From positions 62,001 to 126,000 of the forward strand of contig BMSM01000009.1 in assembly GCA_014649155.1 (NCBI GenBank): a stretch of DNA of 64,000 nucleotides, written 5' to 3'. Of the stretch, positions 24,393 through 31,408 are shown piece by piece. The stretch's first letter is position 1. Each line of letters opens with the position of its first letter. The position numbers were made by a program, and so were the translations under genes. Source of the stretch: Streptomyces griseoviridis. Its GTDB lineage: Bacteria; Actinomycetota; Actinomycetes; Streptomycetales; Streptomycetaceae. The notes beneath the pieces are model-generated. The model was not told the origin of the DNA, did no database searches, and saw nothing but the letters and a program-made list of their open reading frames with translations.

Positions 24393-24737
24393 TTAAATGT
24401 CGGTCAGGGAACGCTGAGAACTCCCTGAGGGCTGTGACGGCGGTGTTACCCGGGCGGCGAGCCGCTCGCGCGGACACGCGAGCACCACCCCCGCGGGCGC
24501 CGGCACCAGGGGCAGCGGCACGAGCGCCACCGCGACCGGGGTGACGCGGACGACGACGCCGGCGACCCACACGTTGTCGTCGGTGGCGGCCGGCATGAGC
24601 AGTCCCGCTCCGTGCGCCGCGTACGTCCCGAGCCGCTCGGAGGCCAGGAACGCGACGGTGACCACGGCCGTGCCTAGCGGACAGATCCCGGTGGTGCGCG
24701 CCCGCGCCGCTCGGGTCAGCGCCCACGAGCGGCGCAT
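24393..24737 (-). CDS. Small hypothetical protein
   Basis: 114 residues if started at ATG 24737; the frame is open further upstream to 24881 but loses codon bias there. Between about 24540 and 24660 the third positions of this frame are almost all G/C, with lower GC at second than at first positions, the expected pattern for a minus-strand gene and not for the overlapping plus-strand frame (24541-24921). The product is hydrophobic in its middle (GVVVRVTPVAVALVPLPLVP) with a polar tail QPSGSSQRSLTDI. I recognise no family. It lies 45 bp upstream of the beta-lactamase-fold gene on the same strand. Confidence 0.45.
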   Translation of the reverse strand: MRRSWALTRAARARTTGICPLGTAVVTVAFLASERLGTYAAHGAGLLMPAATDDNVWVAGVVVRVTPVAVALVPLPLVPAPAGVVLACPRERLAARVTPPSQPSGSSQRSLTDI

Positions 24738-24932
24738 CGCGGTCCTCGCCGGCCAGGAGACCGGAACCGGACACGGGCCACGGACGCCGGCCGCTGACGC
24801 GCGGCCCCTCGGCCACGACCGGACCGCCCGGATGATCGTCCATGGTCGTCCCGACGCCGGCACCCGCGCCTCCGGTTCCACCGCGCGGGGTCCGCGAGGA
24901 GCCGCAAGCGCCCTGGACTAGGGTCGGTGACC

Positions 24933-25661
24933 GTGGCGAACAAGAACATTCCCGACCCCGGCTACTCCGACGACGACGGCTCCGCCGACCCCCGGCTGAG
25001 CGCGGCGCTCGCCGCCTGGGCCGAGGACCGCACCGCCCTCGCGCCGGTCCTCGAAGCGCTCAGGGGCGCCCGGCTGCTCGTCCCGGTGGTGGCCGTCCTC
25101 GGCGAGGCCGAGGAGGACGAGAACGGGCTGCGCCGCGAGAAGACCAGCGACATGGCCGTACCGACCCTGAAGGCCGGCGAGCGGACCGCGCTGCCCGCCT
25201 TCACCTCCACCGACTCCCTCGCCCGCTGGGACCCGGCCGCCCGCCCCGTCGCCGTCCCCCTGCACCAGGCGCTCCGGGCCGCCGCGCACGAACGGGCGGA
25301 CACCGTCGTCCTGGACCTGGCCGGCCCGGTGCCGTTCGAGCTGACCGGTCCCGCCCTGCTCGCCCTCGCCGAGGGCCGCACCAGCACCGACCCGCTCACC
25401 GACCCGGCCGTCCTGGACGCCGTACGCGCCGCCGTGGCCGCCGAGTCCGCCGTGCTCCGCGCCCACCTCGGGCCGGGGCAGGCCGACGGCACCCTCGCCC
25501 TGGTCCTCGACCCGGCCGCCGAGCCCGCCGAGGCCGCGCGGGCCGTCGCGGGGCGCCTGGCGGCCGACGAGACACTGCGGGCCCGCCTGGTGCGCGGCCT
25601 CGACCTGGCACTGCTGCCGGCCGGGGCGACGCCGCCGGGCGAGCCCTTGTACGTGCGCTGA
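24933..25661 (+). CDS. SseB-family protein
   Basis: 242 residues from GTG 24933 (MANKNIPDPGYSDDDG); GTG 24927 would add two residues. The SseB N-terminal domain reads ALRGARLLVPVVAVLGEAEE, VPTLKAGERTALPAFTSTDS and LARWDPAARPVAVPLHQALR, followed by VLDLAGPVPFELTGPALLAL. In actinobacteria SseB-like proteins are conserved upstream of infC; their molecular role is not well defined. The C-terminal half is Ala-rich and helical. Short tandem repeats follow the stop codon. Confidence 0.85.
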   Translation: MANKNIPDPGYSDDDGSADPRLSAALAAWAEDRTALAPVLEALRGARLLVPVVAVLGEAEEDENGLRREKTSDMAVPTLKAGERTALPAFTSTDSLARWDPAARPVAVPLHQALRAAAHERADTVVLDLAGPVPFELTGPALLALAEGRTSTDPLTDPAVLDAVRAAVAAESAVLRAHLGPGQADGTLALVLDPAAEPAEAARAVAGRLAADETLRARLVRGLDLALLPAGATPPGEPLYVR

Positions 25662-25740
25662 CGTGCCCTTGTACGCGCGCTGACGTGGACGAGAGATGGT
25701 GACGGGTCAGCGACGGGAGACGGTGACGGGTCAGCCGTAG
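25643..25740. repeat. Two adjacent short tandem duplications
   Basis: GCCCTTGTACGYGCGCTGACGT occurs as 22-bp copies at 25643-25664 and 25665-25686 with one difference; the first includes the sseB stop codon. Immediately after, a 24-bp unit beginning GAGAYGGTGACGGGTCAGC is repeated at 25693-25716 and 25717-25740 with small differences; the second copy includes the stop codon of the convergent DUF1844 gene. Both genes therefore end inside recently duplicated sequence. Confidence 0.8.
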
Positions 25741-26096
25741 ACGGCGCCCGTGTACTTCTCGCCCGGCCCCTGGCCCGGGTCGTCCGGGACCAGGGACGCC
25801 TCGCGGAAGGCGAGCTGGAGCGACTTCAGGCCGTCGCGCAGCGGGGCGGCGTGGAAGGAGCTGATCTCCGTGGCGCTCGCGTCCAGCAGACCGGCCAGCG
25901 CGTGCACCAGCTTGCGGGCCTCGTCCAGGTCCTTGTGGGCGTCGCCGTCCTCCGTCAGCCCGAGCTTCACCGCCGCGGCGCTCATCAGGTTGACGGCGAC
26001 GGTCACGATCACCTCGACCGCGGGGACCTCGGCGATGTCGCGGGTCATGGCGTCGAAGTCGGGTGACTCGGGGGACTGGGGAGGGGTCTCACTCAT
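25731..26096 (-). CDS. DUF1844 family protein
   Basis: 121 residues from ATG 26096; a GTG three codons upstream is possible. Core: DIAEVPAVEVIVTVAVNLMS, AAAVKLGLTEDGDAHKDLDE, ARKLVHALAGLLDASATEIS, a compact helical DUF1844 domain. The family is small, actinobacterial and commonly encoded next to infC, divergently, as here (386 bp). Function unknown. The C-terminal 30 residues are Pro/Gly-rich. Confidence 0.88.
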   Translation of the reverse strand: MSETPPQSPESPDFDAMTRDIAEVPAVEVIVTVAVNLMSAAAVKLGLTEDGDAHKDLDEARKLVHALAGLLDASATEISSFHAAPLRDGLKSLQLAFREASLVPDDPGQGPGEKYTGAVYG

Positions 26097-26144
26097 GCCG
26101 GACACGATAGGCGCAGCGCGGACCCGGCCCCCAGGCGGTCTCGG

Positions 26145-26175
26145 TTGGCACGTCCCGCGCCGGAGCTGCTAACCT
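26145..26175 (+). promoter_or_regulatory. Candidate infC operon promoter
   Basis: TTGGCA (26145-26150) and TAACCT (26170-26175) resemble vegetative -35 and -10 boxes but with a 19-bp spacer, slightly long. If used, the leader before infC would be about 300 nt. Confidence 0.45.
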
Positions 26176-26366
26176 TGTGTAACGACCGGTCGGACACGTG
26201 TGCCTCGCGGCACCGCGACCGACTGCAAGTGGAGGCCATCGAACTCCCACCTGACCGTCCCCCGGGGCGGCGGGTCACCGGTCAGGCGGTTCCGTCCTAC
26301 GACGGTGACCAGCCCGAAAGCGCGCCCCGCGATCATCGCGACGGTGCTCCGGTAGCAGTTCGAGGA

Positions 26367-26396
26367 GCCCCGCCTGTGATCGTCCGGGGCATTTTT
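26367..26396 (+). terminator. Attenuator-like intrinsic terminator in the infC leader
   Basis: GCCCCG (26367-26372) and CGGGGC (26385-26390) form a perfect 6-bp GC stem with a 12-nt loop, followed directly by ATTTTT. T-tracts are uncommon in Streptomyces terminators, and this one sits inside the leader 86 bp before infC, so it is more likely an attenuator than the end of a separate transcript. The L20/L35/IF3 operon is leader-regulated in other bacteria. Confidence 0.7.
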
Positions 26397-26482
26397 CATG
26401 CGTCGGCGCGGTTAGGTCTATCGAACACAGACGTAACGCGGCTGTCCGCCAGACGGTCGCGTGGTGCTACCGAGGAGGATCC

Positions 26483-27148
26483 ATCAGCGCCGAGCCCCGC
26501 ATCAACGACCGGATTCGCGTTCCCGAGGTGCGACTTGTCGGTCCCAGCGGCGAGCAGGTCGGGATTGTCCCGCTTGCCAAGGCCCTGGAGCTTGCGCAGG
26601 AGTACGACCTCGACCTCGTCGAGGTCGCGGCGAACGCCCGTCCGCCCGTGTGCAAGCTCATGGACTACGGGAAGTTCAAGTACGAGTCGGCCATGAAGGC
26701 CCGTGAGGCGCGCAAGAACCAGGCGCACACGGTCATCAAGGAGATGAAGCTCCGGCCGAAGATCGACCCGCACGACTATGACACCAAGAAGGGTCACGTC
26801 GTCCGGTTCCTCAAGCAGGGCGACAAGGTCAAGATCACGATCATGTTCCGTGGTCGCGAGCAGTCCCGGCCCGAGCTGGGCTACCGACTGCTGCAGCGGC
26901 TCGCGGAGGACGTGGCCGACCTCGGGTTCGTGGAGTCGAACCCGAAGCAGGACGGCCGCAACATGATCATGGTCCTCGGTCCGCACAAGAAGAAGACCGA
27001 GGCGATGGCCGAGGCTCGCCAGGCACAGGAAGCCCGCAAGGCGGAAGCGAAGGCCAACCCCGGCCGTTCGATGAACGCCGCGGACCCTGAGGCAGCCAAC
27101 GCCGAAGCCCCGTCCGAGGCTCCGGCCGAGGCGTCCGCCGAGGCGTGA
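26483..27148 (+). CDS. infC: Translation initiation factor IF-3
   Basis: 221 residues when started at ATC 26483, giving ISAEPRINDRIRVPEVRLVG, the conserved IF-3 N-terminus. No ATG/GTG/TTG lies in frame close by; the first ATG is at 26669 and the GTG at 26528 would remove the conserved RINDRIRVPEVR. AGGAGG four bases upstream supports ATC. N-domain to about 80 (VPLAKALELAQEYDLDLVEV, PPVCKLMDYGKFKYE), C-domain with KVKITIMFRGREQSRPELG. The tail after 175 is an Ala/Glu-rich actinobacterial extension. AUU starts on infC allow autoregulation in E. coli; AUC could do the same here. Confidence 0.95.
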   Translation: MSAEPRINDRIRVPEVRLVGPSGEQVGIVPLAKALELAQEYDLDLVEVAANARPPVCKLMDYGKFKYESAMKAREARKNQAHTVIKEMKLRPKIDPHDYDTKKGHVVRFLKQGDKVKITIMFRGREQSRPELGYRLLQRLAEDVADLGFVESNPKQDGRNMIMVLGPHKKKTEAMAEARQAQEARKAEAKANPGRSMNAADPEAANAEAPSEAPAEASAEA

Positions 27149-27260
27149 TCCCGGGGGGCGCGAGCCCCCGAGGACATAACCGATACAAGAGCGACGCTCC
27201 ACCGTGCCCGGTTCCCACGACCGGGCATCGGAGCGCCACCCACGAGGAGAGAACGGCGCT

Positions 27261-27455
27261 ATGCCGAAGAACAAGTCGCACAGCGGTGCCAGCAAGCGCT
27301 TCAAGATCACCGGCTCCGGCAAGGTGCTCCGCGAGCGCGCCGGCAAGCGCCACCTGCTCGAGCACAAGTCGTCCCGTGTGACGCGTCGCCTCACCGGCAA
27401 CGCCGAGATGGCCCCCGGCGACGCCGCGAAGATCAAGAAGCTTCTCGGCAAGTGA
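27261..27455 (+). CDS. rpmI: 50S ribosomal protein L35
   Basis: 64 residues, ATG 27261, with GAGGAGAGAACG upstream. MPKNKSHSGASKRFKITGSG, then RERAGKRHLLEHKSSRVTRR, are diagnostic of L35. It lies 112 bp after infC and about 100 bp before rplT in the standard infC-rpmI-rplT order. Confidence 0.98.
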   Translation: MPKNKSHSGASKRFKITGSGKVLRERAGKRHLLEHKSSRVTRRLTGNAEMAPGDAAKIKKLLGK

Positions 27456-27556
27456 CGCCCCGGCGCTCCCGCTGAGCGCCGTACGTCAGGACCGGGACCC
27501 ATTCGACACCGGGCCGCGTGAGGATCACCGCGGCCCCGCTACAAGGAGTTAAACAA

Positions 27557-27940
27557 GTGGCACGCGTCAAGCGGGCAGTCAACGCCCACAAGAAGCGCCG
27601 GGCGATCCTCGAGCAGGCCTCCGGCTACCGCGGTCAGCGCTCGCGCCTGTACCGCAAGGCCAAGGAGCAGGTCACCCACTCGCTGGTCTACAACTACAAC
27701 GACCGCAAGAAGCGCAAGGGCGACTTCCGTCAGCTGTGGATCCAGCGCATCAACGCCGCTGCCCGCGCCAACGGCATCACGTACAACCGCTTCATCCAGG
27801 GTCTGAAGGCCGCCAACGTCGAGGTGGACCGCAAGATCCTCGCGGAGCTGGCCGTCAACGACGCGGGTGCGTTCGCCGCGCTCGTCGAGGTGGCGCAGAA
27901 GGCGCTGCCGGCGGACGTCAACGCGCCCAAGGCCGCGTGA
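27557..27940 (+). CDS. rplT: 50S ribosomal protein L20
   Basis: 127 residues from GTG 27557 (AAGGAG nine bases upstream). MARVKRAVNAHKKRRAILEQ, ASGYRGQRSRLYRKAKEQV, DFRQLWIQRINAAARANGIT and ILAELAVNDAGAFAALVEVA are the conserved L20 segments. L20 binds 23S rRNA early in assembly and represses its own operon in several bacteria, which fits the long leader before infC. A terminator hairpin follows 33 bp after the stop. Confidence 0.98.
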   Translation: MARVKRAVNAHKKRRAILEQASGYRGQRSRLYRKAKEQVTHSLVYNYNDRKKRKGDFRQLWIQRINAAARANGITYNRFIQGLKAANVEVDRKILAELAVNDAGAFAALVEVAQKALPADVNAPKAA

Positions 27941-27973
27941 CGCTGCGCCGGCTCTAGGCCGACGTGACTGTAG

Positions 27974-28001
27974 GGGCCCGCAGGCTTCGGTCTGCGGGTC
28001 C
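27974..28001 (+). terminator. Terminator after rplT
   Basis: GGGCCCGCAG (27974-27983) pairs with CTGCGGGTCC (27992-28001) in a 10-bp stem with one G-T wobble and loop GCTTCGGT. Confidence 0.85.
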
Positions 28002-28035
28002 TGTGCTGTGTGATCTGCGGGGCCGTCGTGGCTGT

Positions 28036-28056
28036 TCGCGCGGTTCCCCGCGCCCC
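28036..28056. repeat. Dispersed Streptomyces intergenic palindrome, copy 1
   Basis: TCGCGCGGTTCCCCGCGCC and two further C, 21 bp. The reverse complement occurs with one difference at 56363-56383 after argH. This GGGAACCGCGCGA-type element is frequent in Streptomyces intergenic regions, often beside terminators; that statement is from memory. Confidence 0.7.
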
Positions 28057-28083
28057 TAGGTATTCCTCCCGAAGGTAAGGTGC

Positions 28084-28929
<846 letters not shown>

Positions 28930-28979
28930 TAGGGTGACCCACTCGGGACCCCGGCGTGGCGGAGAGGTGGGGTACGGGA

Positions 28980-30122
28980 ATGGGTGTCGGCACGAGCAGT
29001 GCACCGGGAGCGCGTCCGACCGGGTGCCCGCCCGCGCCCCGGCCCGGTGAACCGGCCGCCCCGGACGTCCGCATCGACCCGGACGACCTGCCCGACGGCC
29101 TCGTCGTCGCCGACGAGCACGGCCGGGTGATCCGCTGCAACGCGGCCGCCGAGCGCATCACCGCCCGCCGCGCCGCCGAGGTGCTCGGCGAGACCCTGGA
29201 GAAGGCCCTCCCGCTGGAGGACCTCGAAGGCCGCCGCTGGTGGCAGCTGACCGACCCCTACGGCGGCCTCGCCATCCGCAACCGCCAGCCCGAGCGCAAC
29301 CTGCTGCTGCCCGGCGGCCGGGAGGTCCTGGTCTCCGCGCGGTACGTACGGGAGCACCCCACCGGCCCGGTGAGCCGCGTCGTCGTCACCCTGCGCGACA
29401 CCGAGGCCCGCCGCCGCACCGAGCGCAGCCACGCCGAGCTGATCGCCACCGTCGCCCATGAACTGCGCTCCCCGCTGACCTCGGTCAAAGGCTTCACGGC
29501 GACCCTGCTGGCCAAGTGGGAGCGGTTCACCGACGACCAGAAACGGCTGATGCTGGAGACCGTCGACGCCGACGCCGACCGCGTCACCCGGCTCATCGCC
29601 GAACTCCTCGACATCTCCCGCATCGACTCCGGCCGCCTGGAGCTGCGCCGCCAGCCCGTCGACATCGGCGCCGCCGTCGGCCGCCACATCCAGGCGTACG
29701 TCGCTGCGGGCCAGAGCGCCGACCGGTTCCTGCTCCGGCTCGCGCAGCCGCTGCCCGACCTGTGGGCCGACCCCGACAAGGTCGACCAGGTGCTCAGCAA
29801 CCTCATCGAAAACGCCGTGCGCCACGGCGAGGGAACCGTCACCATCGACATCACACCCGCGCCGTCCCCCCGCGAAGGGGAGGACACCGGCACGTCGGTC
29901 ACCGTGAGCGACGAGGGGCCCGGCATCCCGGAGGAGTCCATGAACCGCGTCTTCACCCGCTTCTGGCGGGGCAGCAAGCGCGGCGGCACCGGCCTCGGGC
30001 TCTACATCGTCAAGGGCATCGTGGAAGCCCACGGCGGCACCATCACCGTCGGCCGGGGACCCCGGGGCGGCGCCGAGTTCCGCTTCACCCTGCCCGTGAG
30101 CGCTCCGGCCTATCTCGCCTGA
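28980..30122 (+). CDS. Soluble PAS-domain sensor histidine kinase, orphan
   Basis: 380 residues if started at ATG 28980; in-frame GTG 28956 is an alternative. A PAS domain (about 30-140) begins DDLPDGLVVADEHGRVIRCN. The HisKA motif VAHELRSPLTSVKGF has phosphoacceptor His160; then N-box LSNLIENAVRHG, G1 DEGPGIP, F-box FTRFWRG and G2 GGTGLGLYIVKGIVEAHGG. No transmembrane segment is present, so it senses a cytoplasmic signal. No response-regulator gene is adjacent, unusual for a kinase in the translation-gene neighbourhood. Confidence 0.93.
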   Translation: MGVGTSSAPGARPTGCPPAPRPGEPAAPDVRIDPDDLPDGLVVADEHGRVIRCNAAAERITARRAAEVLGETLEKALPLEDLEGRRWWQLTDPYGGLAIRNRQPERNLLLPGGREVLVSARYVREHPTGPVSRVVVTLRDTEARRRTERSHAELIATVAHELRSPLTSVKGFTATLLAKWERFTDDQKRLMLETVDADADRVTRLIAELLDISRIDSGRLELRRQPVDIGAAVGRHIQAYVAAGQSADRFLLRLAQPLPDLWADPDKVDQVLSNLIENAVRHGEGTVTIDITPAPSPREGEDTGTSVTVSDEGPGIPEESMNRVFTRFWRGSKRGGTGLGLYIVKGIVEAHGGTITVGRGPRGGAEFRFTLPVSAPAYLA

Positions 30123-30244
30123 GCCGCCCGCGGGCGCCATCGCGTATCCCCGCCCCGTTAGACTCGGCCTTTGGCACCTTTGCGTCCCCGTTCAAGGGAC
30201 GACACGGCCCCGGGCCGGGACGGGGACCTCCAGCCTGGGGGCAC

Positions 30245-30264
30245 CTCCCAGCGGTAGCTGGGGG
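30245..30264 (+). promoter_or_regulatory. pheS leader hairpin with alternative pairing
   Basis: CTCCCAGC-GGTA-GCTGGGGG folds into an 8-bp stem (one T-G wobble) 22 bp before the pheS ATG. The left arm CTCCCAG can alternatively pair with CTGGGGG just upstream (from about 30235), so two exclusive structures are possible. Similar CCTCCCAGCGGTAGCTGGG elements recur in Streptomyces genomes (from memory), so it may be a dispersed repeat rather than a dedicated switch. Confidence 0.5.
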
Positions 30265-30286
30265 ACAATCGGAAGCACGGGAAGAG

Positions 30287-31408
30287 ATGTCGGCACCGAA
30301 TAAGTCGTACGACCCTGTCGAGGTCGAGGCGTTGAAACCGGAAGAGATCGAGCGCATGCGGGACGAGGCGCTCGCCGCCTTCGCCGCAGCGAGCTCCCTC
30401 GACGCGCTCCAGGAGGCGAAGGTCGCCCACACCGGCGGCACCTCCCCGCTGGCGCTCGCCAACCGCGAGATCGGCGCCCTGCCCCCGCACGCCAAGGCCG
30501 CCGCCGGGAAGCTGGTCGGCCAGGCCCGCGGTGCCGTGAACAAGGGCCTCGCCGCCCGCCAGGCCGAACTGGAGGCGGAGCGCGACGCGCGGGTGCTGGT
30601 CGAGGAGGCGGTGGACGTCACCCTGCCGTACGACCGCGTACCGGCCGGCGCCCGCCACCCGCTCACCACCCTCTCGGAGCGCATCGAGGACATCTTCGTG
30701 GCCATGGGCTACGAGGTCGCCGAGGGCCCCGAGGCGGAGGCCGAGTGGTTCAACTTCGACGCGCTGAACATCGGCCCGGACCACCCGGCCCGCGGCGAGG
30801 CCGACACCTTCTTCGTGGCCGGCCCCGAGGGCGGCACCGAGTCCGGGGTCGTCCTGCGCACCCACACCTCGCCCGTGCAGATCCGCTCCCTGCTCGGCCG
30901 CGGCACGCCGGTCTACGTGATCTGCCCCGGCCGCGTCTACCGCACCGACGAGCTGGACGCCACGCACACCCCGGTCTTCCACCAGGTCGAACTGCTCGCC
31001 GTGGACGAGGGCCTGACCATGGCCGACCTCAAGGGCACCCTCGACCACATGGTGCAGTCGCTGTTCGGCGCGGAGATGAAGACCCGGCTGCGGCCGAACT
31101 TCTTCCCCTTCACCGAGCCGTCCGCCGAGATGGACATGGTCTGCTACGTCTGCAAGGGAGCCTCCGTCGGCAACCCCGACCGCCCCTGCCGCACCTGCTC
31201 CAGCGAGGGCTGGATCGAGCTGGGCGGCTGCGGCATGGTCAACCCCCGCGTGCTGACCGCCTGCGGCGTGGACCCGGAGAGGTACAGCGGCTTCGCCTTC
31301 GGCTTCGGCATCGAGCGCCTGGCGATGTTCCGCCACAACGTTGAAGACATGCGAGACATGGTCGAGGGTGACGTCCGGTTCACCCGGCCGTTCGGGATGG
31401 AGATCTGA
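30287..31408 (+). CDS. pheS: Phenylalanyl-tRNA synthetase alpha subunit
   Basis: 373 residues, ATG 30287 (GGGAAGAG upstream). N-terminal coiled coil for tRNA binding (about 20-105), then class II core: motif 1 around HPLTTLSERIEDIFVAMGY, motif 2 with VYRTDELDATHTPVFHQVE, phenylalanine pocket FFPFTEPSAEMDM, motif 3 GFAFGFGIERLAMFR. A Cys cluster (CYVCKGASVGNPDRPCRTCS) resembles a zinc-binding insertion found in actinobacterial PheS. It charges tRNA-Phe as an alpha2beta2 enzyme with PheT, whose ATG overlaps the pheS stop by one base. Confidence 0.98.
   Translation: MSAPNKSYDPVEVEALKPEEIERMRDEALAAFAAASSLDALQEAKVAHTGGTSPLALANREIGALPPHAKAAAGKLVGQARGAVNKGLAARQAELEAERDARVLVEEAVDVTLPYDRVPAGARHPLTTLSERIEDIFVAMGYEVAEGPEAEAEWFNFDALNIGPDHPARGEADTFFVAGPEGGTESGVVLRTHTSPVQIRSLLGRGTPVYVICPGRVYRTDELDATHTPVFHQVELLAVDEGLTMADLKGTLDHMVQSLFGAEMKTRLRPNFFPFTEPSAEMDMVCYVCKGASVGNPDRPCRTCSSEGWIELGGCGMVNPRVLTACGVDPERYSGFAFGFGIERLAMFRHNVEDMRDMVEGDVRFTRPFGMEI

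Larger units (their letters stand above)
26097..26482 (+). promoter_or_regulatory. infC leader region
   Basis: 386 bp without a gene, separating DUF1844 from infC. It contains a possible promoter (26145-26175), an inverted repeat GGTCACCG (26273-26280) / CGGTGACC (26303-26310), an intrinsic-terminator-like hairpin with a T run (26367-26396), and a strong Shine-Dalgarno (AGGAGG, 26473-26478). A plus-strand open frame crosses it but shows no family signature. The layout suggests a structured leader of about 300 nt controlling the infC-rpmI-rplT operon. Confidence 0.7.

Noticed and set aside
24541..24921. Plus-strand open frame in the gap before sseB
   Set aside because: Its codon-position GC pattern is wrong for coding on this strand (second position richer than first), while the minus frame fits.
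26145..26696. Plus-strand open frame across the infC leader
   Set aside because: It overlaps infC in another frame and passes through the structured leader and attenuator hairpin without any family motif.
28955..28990. GTGGCGGAGAGGTGGGG resembling the 5' part of a tRNA
   Set aside because: No matching acceptor 3' half, anticodon stem or T-loop follows; it is simply the ribosome-binding region of the kinase gene.
30165..30200. Phe-containing reading (AFGTFASPFKG) as a pheST attenuation leader peptide
   Set aside because: No ATG, GTG or TTG start lies upstream in that frame, and the three Phe codons are scattered rather than clustered.
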